This document shows, in pieces, positions 25,617-32,411 of a stretch of DNA of 45,759 nt. Positions within the stretch are counted from its first letter, which is position 1, and each line of letters begins with the position of its first letter. The translations under genes and the position numbers were made by a program. Source of the DNA: an uncultured Eubacteriales bacterium (GTDB lineage: Bacteria; Bacillota; Clostridia; Monoglobales; Monoglobaceae). Under the pieces are notes generated by a model that saw only the letters and a program-made list of their open reading frames with translations, was not told where the DNA came from and made no database searches. The DNA lies in the NCBI GenBank assembly GCA_900545865.1, contig URAN01000021.1, positions 1 through 45,759 of the forward strand, given 5' to 3'.

Positions 25617-25720
25617 TTATACTGTATTTCTGCTCACTTTAATCCCACGAGCGTCCTTCAATATTTCATTTGCCATGCAAAGCTCTGCGTTTTCACGTTC
25701 AAGCTCGCATATTTTTGGGA
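25617..25720 (-). pseudogene. IS3-family transposase OrfA remnant
   Basis: The - strand reads 'CELERENAELCMANEILKDA' then 'RGIKVSRNTV' and a stop. This is the C-terminal coiled-coil of IS3-group OrfA ('LERENAELRxANEILKxA'). The HTH half and OrfB are absent. The adjacent long inverted repeat may be from the same insertion event. Confidence 0.6.
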
Positions 25721-25788
25721 ATGAAAGTTTTTGAGGTCTGTTTGGGGTATTTGGGCGTGGAAATACTTCTCGGTTTTATCAGAGCGGA

Positions 25789-26325
25789 TTATCGACTTTC
25801 GAATTTATTCATCACTTTTTCCCAGCGTTCCTTATGGCTCTCGTGTGTATAAATCGGCTCAAATCCGAGCGAAAGATACAGTTTTATAGCCGGGATGCGT
25901 TCATCATCGGTTGACAATACTGCGGTCTTGTAACCACGTGCCGAAAGAGCGTGCAGGGCGGCAAGGCATATCAGCCGTCCCGCGCCCAATCCTCTCGATT
26001 CGGGAATAGTACCAATCATTCTGAACCACCCCTCACCGGGGAATGTTTCCTTTTCAACCGCCGTTGCGGTTGCTATATCTATGCCGTCCTTGTTTAAATA
26101 TAATACGTGTTCGGGCGCATAATCACCGCCGTTTCTTATGAAATCATCAAAAGAATAATGTGTTCCGAATGCCTTTTCGATAAGTCTTTCCCAATTTTCT
26201 TCTTCGCCCTCTGTGTGTGTATGCAATGACATTCCGCCCTTCGGTAAGCACAGCGGCGGCAGTTTTGTTATATCTTTATTCCTCATAAAAAGCTGAGGAA
26301 GTTCTTGTTTGGTATTTGCGCTCAT
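25789..26325 (-). CDS. GNAT-family N-acetyltransferase
   Basis: The protein is 178 aa. 'GWFRMIGTIPESRGLGAGRL' carries the acetyl-CoA loop (R-G-L-G-A-G-R) and 'AIKLYLSLGFEPIY' is the usual C-terminal GNAT block. The N-terminal ~60 residues ('LPPLCLPKGGMSLHTHTEGE') are probably substrate-recognition sequence. The ATG at 26325 overlaps the stop of the Gfo/Idh gene by one base (TAATG), so it is translationally coupled. It likely acts in the same pathway, perhaps acetylating an amino sugar or its product. The substrate cannot be named. Confidence 0.85.
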   Translation of the reverse strand: MSANTKQELPQLFMRNKDITKLPPLCLPKGGMSLHTHTEGEEENWERLIEKAFGTHYSFDDFIRNGGDYAPEHVLYLNKDGIDIATATAVEKETFPGEGWFRMIGTIPESRGLGAGRLICLAALHALSARGYKTAVLSTDDERIPAIKLYLSLGFEPIYTHESHKERWEKVMNKFESR

Positions 26326-27584
26326 TATTTATATTTCACCTCGTTCTCTTTTCTGTCTGCGGATAACACTTCCATTCCCTCGGGAGGATTTCCGAGGTCG
26401 GGAACGTCCATTGTTACGCCGCCCTCTGTTGCACTTATATGTGCGGTTAAACCGGGTAGGTTATATCTTGCCGCCTGCCATGCATTTGTCGGCGAAAGCT
26501 TGCCCGACATATACGCCTGACAGAAATCGTCAACCATAAACTTGTGCGTCCCGGCGTGATTTGTTTCCATATCCTTAATCTCATCGGGAATCCTGTTTAT
26601 TATCTGTATAGGTGCTTCGCCGCTTGCCCACTCACCCTTTACCGCTTTTGCGACAAATTCGGGGTCATCCTTGTGTTTTGAAAGCTCAATCGGATTGAGC
26701 AGGTCGCTGACATCCTCATAATCGGGTTTGGGGTCGCCGACCTTTATATATGAATGATGTATAAGTGAGCATTCATATGACGCTTTTGTTCCGTGGAAGT
26801 TCGAGATATATGTTTCGGGTACGCCCCACGCAATTCTTCTGTTTTCGCTTATCCGCGCGATTGCGCCGTTGCTGAGCTTTAACAGCATCGAGCTGTTTGA
26901 AAACGGATTATCCCAATAATTCATACCCTCGCCGAAAATATCGGTATCAATCTTGTCCTCATATCCGAATGCGGCAACCTTAACGGCGTGAGCCTTTGCG
27001 GCGGACAGCACCATAGAGGTGGAATGTGTCGGATAATAGAATGGCGGCAAGCCTGCCATCTTTTTCCATTGGTCTTTTTCGGTGTACTTGAACACATCAT
27101 AAAGACTGCTCATATCGTGGTTATATTGCGCCTCGGCATAGACCATATCGCCCATTTCGCCCGATGCGAACTTTTCGCGGCAGAATATAGCGGCAGGTCG
27201 GTAAATACCCGTTTCACCCATTGAATAAGTAAGTCCCGTCTCTTTTACAAGGCGAACAATCTCTTTTACATCCTCTATGCTTGTCGCCATCGGAACGGCG
27301 CTGTACACGTTCTTGCCCGCTTTTAATGCAGCAATTGCCATTTCGCCGTGCTGATTTCTTTGAGAGAATATTGCCACTGTGTTGATGTCGCTTGACGCAA
27401 GCATATCATCATAACAATTAAATATTCTGTCCACTCCGAATTTTTCATCGTACTCTTTGCAGCGCTCCGGGAACTTATCTGTAACAGCCACAAATTCCAC
27501 CGCCGGGTGTGCCTTAAACAATGGTACAAAGAATTTACAGAACTGTCCGCAACCAACAAAGCCTATTCTGATTTTTTCACGCAT
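26325..27584 (-). CDS. Gfo/Idh/MocA-family oxidoreductase lacking the EKP lysine (cassette 2)
   Basis: The 419-aa protein is a paralog of the one at 20422-21615 ('IRIGFVGCGQF', 'EAQYNHDMSSLYD', 'PPFYYPTHSTSMVLSAA'). The family's EKP motif again reads 'GKNVYSAVPMA', with Val97 in the lysine position. Shared blocks such as 'HKFMVDDFCQAY' and 'NAWQAARYNLPG' (paralog 'HKFLIDDFCRAA', 'NAWLAARFTIPG') extend to the C-terminus, so the two are full-length homologs. AAAGGAA sits ten nt before the ATG. It is divergent from an AraC gene and coupled to a GNAT gene, which cassette 1 lacks. Confidence 0.85.
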   Translation of the reverse strand: MREKIRIGFVGCGQFCKFFVPLFKAHPAVEFVAVTDKFPERCKEYDEKFGVDRIFNCYDDMLASSDINTVAIFSQRNQHGEMAIAALKAGKNVYSAVPMATSIEDVKEIVRLVKETGLTYSMGETGIYRPAAIFCREKFASGEMGDMVYAEAQYNHDMSSLYDVFKYTEKDQWKKMAGLPPFYYPTHSTSMVLSAAKAHAVKVAAFGYEDKIDTDIFGEGMNYWDNPFSNSSMLLKLSNGAIARISENRRIAWGVPETYISNFHGTKASYECSLIHHSYIKVGDPKPDYEDVSDLLNPIELSKHKDDPEFVAKAVKGEWASGEAPIQIINRIPDEIKDMETNHAGTHKFMVDDFCQAYMSGKLSPTNAWQAARYNLPGLTAHISATEGGVTMDVPDLGNPPEGMEVLSADRKENEVKYK

Positions 27585-27810
27585 TTTAAATCATTTCCTT
27601 TCAAATTTAATATTTTATCCGCCCGATAAATCTCATCGGTCGATCTATACCTTTATAATAACACTTTTTTTGCGAAATTCCATATACAGATGTTGTTTCT
27701 TTCTTGTAAATTTGTTGCAAGTTTTAAAATGCATATTGCAAAATACCGTTCGGCGTGTTATATTTATAATGTAATTTTCGGTGTTTTAGAAATACAGGGA
27801 GATGATAGGT
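27585..27810. promoter_or_regulatory. Divergent promoter region of cassette 2
   Basis: TTGCAA occurs at 27715-27720 and 27736-27741, a 21-bp step as expected for AraC-type half-sites. TATAAT at 27765-27770 is a -10 for the AraC gene (+) without a well-placed -35. The other half contains AT-rich sequence for the Gfo/Idh gene (-). The repeats are short, so the operator reading is tentative. Confidence 0.4.
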
Positions 27811-28644
27811 TTGAGCTATATGACGGACCGGTATGATATAAAGAAACTGCCGAATCAAAGTCTTGCCGTTACGCAATGCGGCTTGCAGATTTGTAACAGC
27901 GGCCATTCTTGCGGGCCGTGTTTGTACGAGCACTATTCCGTATGCTTCATTTTATCCGGAAAGGGTACATATACCTGCGGCGGAAAGACGTACACGCTCT
28001 GTGCAGGTCAGGGATTTATAATTATTCCGGATATACCAAACACATATACGGCAGACGCTGTTGAACCGTGGCGGTATATCTATGCCAAATTCTGCGGCGC
28101 TGATGATGAAACACTTGTTCACAGCGCAGGTCTGAATGAGGATAATATGATTTTTGAGTTTGACCTCACCGATGATATGCAGCACGACCTCACAATGATG
28201 CATACGTGCAGCAAAGACCAAGCTGCGAGAGGCTATGACGTAACGGGATATTTTTTGCTTGTAATGAGCCGCCTTGTCAGAGCAAACTCACAAAAATGTG
28301 CTAATACGAATATGCCTCAGCATTATGTACGCCGAGCAATATCATATATCGAGGATAACTATCCCGAAAAAATTTCGGTCGAAAGCATCGCCGCATATGT
28401 CGGAATTGATCGGACATATCTGCATAGAATTTTTAAGAAAAATCTTAATATTTCACCGGCACAGTTTCTGATTTCGTACAGATTAGAACGTGCAAAAGCA
28501 TTGATGGAACATGATAATCTGACGATAAGTGAGATTGCCGTTTCAACGGGATTTTTTGATGCGGCACATTTTACCAAAGCGTTCTCAGAAAAGTACGGTA
28601 TTCCACCCGGACGATACCATACGGAATTACATCGACAGGTGTAA
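27811..28644 (+). CDS. AraC-family regulator (cassette 2)
   Basis: About 277 aa: a cupin-like N-terminus ('HYSVCFILSGKGTYTCGGKT', 'GQGFIIIPDIPNTY', 'WRYIYAKFCG') and a double HTH ('ISVESIAAYVGIDRTYLHRI', 'ISEIAVSTGFFDAAHFTKAF', then 'YGIPPGRYH'). It is a paralog of 19419-20246. Start choice: AGGGAG at 27796-27801 is one base from an ATG at 27802 (too close) but nine from a TTG at 27811, which I prefer; an ATG at 27820 is the other option. It likely controls the divergent Gfo/Idh-GNAT pair. Confidence 0.9.
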   Translation: MSYMTDRYDIKKLPNQSLAVTQCGLQICNSGHSCGPCLYEHYSVCFILSGKGTYTCGGKTYTLCAGQGFIIIPDIPNTYTADAVEPWRYIYAKFCGADDETLVHSAGLNEDNMIFEFDLTDDMQHDLTMMHTCSKDQAARGYDVTGYFLLVMSRLVRANSQKCANTNMPQHYVRRAISYIEDNYPEKISVESIAAYVGIDRTYLHRIFKKNLNISPAQFLISYRLERAKALMEHDNLTISEIAVSTGFFDAAHFTKAFSEKYGIPPGRYHTELHRQV

Positions 28645-28682
28645 CGCTTTAAACGAAAGTGATAACACAATCCTGTATCCGA

Positions 28683-28709
28683 CAGGGGGCGGTTCATAAC
28701 CGTCCCCTG
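28683..28709. terminator. GC-rich hairpin after AraC gene
   Basis: CAGGGGGCGGTT (28683-28694) pairs with AACCGTCCCCTG (28698-28709), one G-U, loop CAT. There is no T run on either strand, so it is a 3'-end hairpin of uncertain terminator strength. Confidence 0.45.
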
Positions 28710-28807
28710 CAAAAATGTTGAGTTTCCTTATCTGTTTGATCGAAGAAAACAACATTTTAACATTATGATATATAATTTTTTTCAAACTACAAAAGGAGTT
28801 TTACAAA

Positions 28808-29728
28808 ATGGGTAACATAAAATATGTTTTAATGGCAATTTCAATATGCCTGTCTGTATTCAGCAGTTGTCTTTTGCGCAGCTTTTCAAATAAAAAACTC
28901 GCGTCAAATTCGGGTGATTTGTTCTTATTCAATGCGGCGCTCAGCGTTGTGTGGGCGGTCGTTCTCGGTATTTGGTATCTCGCCTCGTCCGACAGCGGAG
29001 CAAGCCCTATGGCTTTTGCTTTCGGCGCGGCATACGGCGTGATAATGTGTGCGTTTCTTTTTACAAAGACCTGTTCTTTGGGTGAAGGTCCCGTATCTCT
29101 CACCACGCTCATCGGCAGCTGTGCATTTATAATCGCAACGTGGTTCGGCGTGATATATGCGAACGAACCGCCTATAAACACCGTACAGTACATAGGAATG
29201 ACTCTGCTTATTGTTTCGCTTATACTTTGTATAAATCCCAAAAAGAGCGGCGAAAAGCTTACACTTAAATGGTTCGCTTATGCGTTTGCGTTCTTTATTG
29301 CCGGCGGATTTTTGGGGATAATAAATAAAATGTTCGGAAAATCCGACGTTTCAACCGAGGTAAACGCGATGATGCTTACCGCATCGGTTGTGACGGCTGT
29401 TCTGTTCGCCGTTGTCGGATTTTTATTCAATAAAGTTACAGGCAAGCCGACCCCGACAATTCAAAAGGGTGCATGGATTTATGTAATCATCTGCGGAATC
29501 GCAAGTTGCCTGTATCAAAGATTAAACGTTATGCTCGCCAAAGAAATTCTGAGCGTGATATTCTTCCCCGTAAGCAACGGTTCGATGGTTCTGCTTTCAA
29601 CCGTAATGGGCAGAATAATTTTTAAAGAAAGACTTCGCCCGATGCAGATTTTCGGAATATTTGTCGGCTTGATTGCAATAATTATGACGGGCTGCAGCAG
29701 CCTGTTCTACAGCCTGTTGGGTATGTAA
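28808..29728 (+). CDS. EamA/DMT-superfamily transporter
   Basis: The 306-aa membrane protein has about ten hydrophobic segments arranged as two five-helix halves, the layout of drug/metabolite transporters. 'EGPVSLTTLIGSCAFIIATW' and 'FPVSNGSMVLLSTVMGRIIF' are the matching fourth-helix regions of each half, and 'KERLRPMQIFGIFVGLIAII' ends the second. Strong site: AAAGGAG, 9 nt before the ATG. It lies after cassette 2 and may export or import the related metabolite, but a 160-bp gap and a hairpin separate them, so linkage is inferred only. Confidence 0.85.
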   Translation: MGNIKYVLMAISICLSVFSSCLLRSFSNKKLASNSGDLFLFNAALSVVWAVVLGIWYLASSDSGASPMAFAFGAAYGVIMCAFLFTKTCSLGEGPVSLTTLIGSCAFIIATWFGVIYANEPPINTVQYIGMTLLIVSLILCINPKKSGEKLTLKWFAYAFAFFIAGGFLGIINKMFGKSDVSTEVNAMMLTASVVTAVLFAVVGFLFNKVTGKPTPTIQKGAWIYVIICGIASCLYQRLNVMLAKEILSVIFFPVSNGSMVLLSTVMGRIIFKERLRPMQIFGIFVGLIAIIMTGCSSLFYSLLGM

Positions 29729-29808
29729 ATATAAGTTGTACAAACCCCTTGTTCCACACGATGTCCGTATAATAATAAATAAAAATATCCGTTTTTTAAA
29801 AATTATAA

Positions 29809-29826
29809 ATCATACTTTGGTATGAT
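29809..29826. promoter_or_regulatory. Perfect palindrome, possible operator
   Basis: ATCATAC-TTTG-GTATGAT is a perfect 7-bp inverted repeat with a 4-nt centre, in AT-rich sequence just upstream of a gene remnant. It looks like the binding site of a dimeric response regulator left behind with the promoter of the decayed gene. Confidence 0.35.
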
Positions 29827-29867
29827 GATAAAGCTGAAATTATATGTTAGAATAAAAATAACAAATT

Positions 29868-30053
29868 GTGTACATCGATAAAGAGCTTAAAAACAAGTAC
29901 GATTTTTTCGAGAAAGTGACAAAGAGCTTTACGCTCTATGCCTCGTGGGTCGAAAAAGATGATTCGGCGGCGTTTGTCGAAAACGACCGCACATACACCC
30001 CGACTCGGTTTATATCCGAGAAACTCGGCGCGGGCGTTGAGTGGCCGGAGTAA
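29868..30053 (+). pseudogene. Remnant of a surface protein: InlB-type repeat end plus copper-amine-oxidase-like stalk domain
   Basis: The 61 readable residues contain 'FFEKVTKSFTLYASWVEKDD', the end of a Listeria-Bacteroides (InlB B) repeat ('vTkdiTLYAkW'). Next comes 'FVENDRTYTPTRFISEKLGA' then 'GVEWPE', the start of a stalk domain ('VNGRTxVPxRFIAExLGAxVEW'). Both are extracellular modules, and a complete gene would carry a signal peptide and run on much further. There is no ribosome site. It is clearly a scar of a larger wall protein, joined by deletion. Confidence 0.65.
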
Positions 30054-30103
30054 GAGCAAAAGGTTATCATAACAATGCCCGAAACAAAATAATAATGATT
30101 AAA

Positions 30104-30149
30104 AATGCCCGATACGGCGGCAATATGCCCCCGTGGCGGGTATTTTTTT
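30104..30149 (+). terminator. Intrinsic terminator
   Basis: AATGCCCG (30104-30111) pairs with CGGGTATT (30137-30144), one G-U, with GC-rich sequence in the loop that can pair further; seven T follow. It ends transcripts entering from the remnant or EamA side. Confidence 0.6.
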
Positions 30150-30171
30150 GTGCGGTTAAAAATATTTCCGC

Positions 30172-30188
30172 AATTGGCATTGCCAATT
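30172..30188. promoter_or_regulatory. Perfect palindrome upstream of LRR-protein promoter
   Basis: AATTGGC-ATT-GCCAATT is a perfect 17-bp inverted repeat. It ends 12 bp before the -35 box at 30201, the place for a repressor or activator dimer controlling the LRR gene. Confidence 0.45.
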
Positions 30189-30200
30189 CGGGAAATAGCA

Positions 30201-30229
30201 TTTACTTTGATAAAAATATATGATATAAT
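30201..30229 (+). promoter_or_regulatory. Promoter of the LRR protein gene
   Basis: TTTACT (30201-30206) and TATAAT (30224-30229) with a 17-nt spacer. The start codon is 210 nt on, so the mRNA has a long leader (30236-30439). I see an imperfect CCGCG/CGCGG pairing there but no riboswitch class that I recognise. Confidence 0.6.
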
Positions 30230-30439
30230 GGCCGAAAACAGGTGACGAACGCTCACAAAATCATACGGACAACCGCGCAATTCGAGCAAGTAAAGAGATT
30301 GCCACCGTCAATTCGCGGCATTGATTTCCCGAACCAACGAACAAATAATACAAAAATCAAAATAATTATATCGTTGACCTCACCGCAGGGATTTAAAGGG
30401 TTTGCGCAACGGGGTCGGATAAAAGAAAGGAAAATATTT

Positions 30440-32275
30440 ATGGAAACAAAAACAAAACGAATCTTTGCAGCGATAATCGCATTTTGTATGCTGACCGTGA
30501 TTTTGCCGATGACGGTGATTGCCGAGAATCCGTACGAAGGATCGTGCGGTCAAAATGGTGGAAATCTAAATTGGAGTTATAATGAAACGACAAAAACGCT
30601 GACAATCAGCGGTACGGGGAATATGTCGAATTATTATTCAAGCGGCACAGCAGGCGGGCGTGCGCCGTGGGTTAATTCCAAAATTAAAGATGAGATTGAA
30701 ACGGTTGTGATTTCCGAAGGCGCGGAAAGTATCGGCGAATATGCATTTTTTGAATGTACAGGTCTGAAAAACGTAACAATTCCAAGCACCGTAAAAACTA
30801 TCAACGAAGGTGCATTTTACAAATGTTCGGGTTTAACGAGTCCGCAACCCGAGAAATCCGATGATGAGATAGTCGACAGCATAACAATTCCGTATGGCGT
30901 GACAAGTATTGGCGATGAAGTGTTTGCACACTGTACCGGCCTAAAAAAAGTTACAATTCCCGGCAGCGTGAAAAGCATTGGTGAAAGGGCGTTTTCCGAT
31001 TGTCATATTTCGACAGAAGAATCGGAAGACGGTACAGAAAGAGGTTTGGAAAAAGTTGTGATTGAAAACGGCACAGAAACGATTGGCAAGGAGGCATTTA
31101 ACGGGTGCAAAAAGTTAAATGACATAATACTTCCCGACAGCGTAACAAGCATAGGTGAAAATGCTTTTCAATACACAGGTTTGTATTATGAATGGTTTGA
31201 CGGAAATGAAGATGTGCTGTACATAAATAATCATCTTATATCGGTATACCAAGGCACAGCGAATGAATGCAACATAAAATCCGGAACAAAAACCATTGCC
31301 GACAGTGCATTTTTTGCTTGCGGAAGTTTACCGGGAATAACAATTCCCGACAGTGTAACGAGCATCGGCAATCGAGCGTTTAAAGATTGTAACAGTTTAA
31401 AGAGCATAACGATTCCCAAAAGAGTGACAACTATCGGAAATTGTGCGTTTTATACTTGCTATGATTTGCAAAGTATAGAAGTTGATTCGGGCAATCCCGA
31501 GTATTGTTCCGAAAACGGAGTTTTATACAACAAAGAAAAAACAGAGATTATACGTTTTCCGAAAGAAAAAACGGAAGTATCTTTTGCGATACCGAAAAGC
31601 GTAACAAAAATTGCAGATGGTGCATTTGAATACTGCAAAAATTTAACAAACGTAACAATTCCGAACGATATGACAAGCATTGGCAATAACGCGTTTGAAA
31701 GCTGTAGCGGTTTGACAAATATAACAATTCCGAAAAGCGTGACAAGTATCGGCGACCGTGCGTTTTCGGAATGTTCAAAATTGACAAGCATAATAATCCC
31801 GGACGGCGTTTTGCGAATCGGCGAAAGTTCTTTTTTTAAGTGTTCAAGCTTAAAAGACATAACAATCCCCAACAGCGTGCTGATTATCGACACAGACGCA
31901 TTTAAGGATTGTATGAAATTAAAACAGGTTTATTATATTGGAAGTAAAGATGATTGGAATAATGAGGTAATCGGAAACGGAAAATACGTTTTAACCAATG
32001 TGGGCATTACTTGTCTCAGCGGTATAAGTGCAAAACGCTCTGTTGACGGCAAAAGCATAGTTGTCAAACCGATAAACATTGCTGACGGTAAGACGGTTAT
32101 CCTTGTCCTTTATGACGGCAATAAAATTGTTGAGATGCAGCAATCGAGTGAATACAGCGAAACCAAGAGAGAAATTACATTCACTCCGACCGAACCCTAT
32201 ACGCGCGCAAAGGTGATGATTTGGAACAGCTTTAGCGAAATGTCCCCTGTATGTGATTTCAAAAGTATAGAATAA
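30440..32275 (+). CDS. Secreted BspA-type leucine-rich repeat protein (LRR_5)
   Basis: The product is 611 aa with a signal peptide (METKTKRIFAAIIAFCMLTV...TVIAEN). After 'WSYNETTKTLTISGTGNMSN' come about 13 repeats of ~23 residues of the form 'SVTSIGxxAFxxCxxLxxIT', the Treponema pallidum/BspA LRR. They are interrupted by a spacer around 'NPEYCSENGVLYNKEKTEII'. The C-terminal ~90 residues form the beta-sandwich ending 'AKVMIWNSFSEMSPV', shared with the 1448-19402 operon proteins. These proteins bind host or plant surface ligands; no enzyme activity is expected. There is no SLH or sortase signal, so retention may depend on the C-terminal domain. The start is at 30440 (AAAGGA site); earlier in-frame codons lie in the leader. 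Confidence 0.85.
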   Translation: METKTKRIFAAIIAFCMLTVILPMTVIAENPYEGSCGQNGGNLNWSYNETTKTLTISGTGNMSNYYSSGTAGGRAPWVNSKIKDEIETVVISEGAESIGEYAFFECTGLKNVTIPSTVKTINEGAFYKCSGLTSPQPEKSDDEIVDSITIPYGVTSIGDEVFAHCTGLKKVTIPGSVKSIGERAFSDCHISTEESEDGTERGLEKVVIENGTETIGKEAFNGCKKLNDIILPDSVTSIGENAFQYTGLYYEWFDGNEDVLYINNHLISVYQGTANECNIKSGTKTIADSAFFACGSLPGITIPDSVTSIGNRAFKDCNSLKSITIPKRVTTIGNCAFYTCYDLQSIEVDSGNPEYCSENGVLYNKEKTEIIRFPKEKTEVSFAIPKSVTKIADGAFEYCKNLTNVTIPNDMTSIGNNAFESCSGLTNITIPKSVTSIGDRAFSECSKLTSIIIPDGVLRIGESSFFKCSSLKDITIPNSVLIIDTDAFKDCMKLKQVYYIGSKDDWNNEVIGNGKYVLTNVGITCLSGISAKRSVDGKSIVVKPINIADGKTVILVLYDGNKIVEMQQSSEYSETKREITFTPTEPYTRAKVMIWNSFSEMSPVCDFKSIE

Positions 32276-32411
32276 AATCTGCGGCATATCAAACGCTCTT
32301 GTAATGATAATGTAACGTTTTTGTGAAACAATATTAATACACATATGTCGGATTATAGGTTATAATAGAAAACGACAGTATGACAAATCATTATTAAAAC
32401 GGAGGATTATT

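Noticed and set aside
30236..30439. Known riboswitch in the long leader of the LRR gene.
   Set aside because: I looked for c-di-GMP, TPP, cobalamin and purine signatures and found none; only a weak CCGCG/CGCGG pairing.
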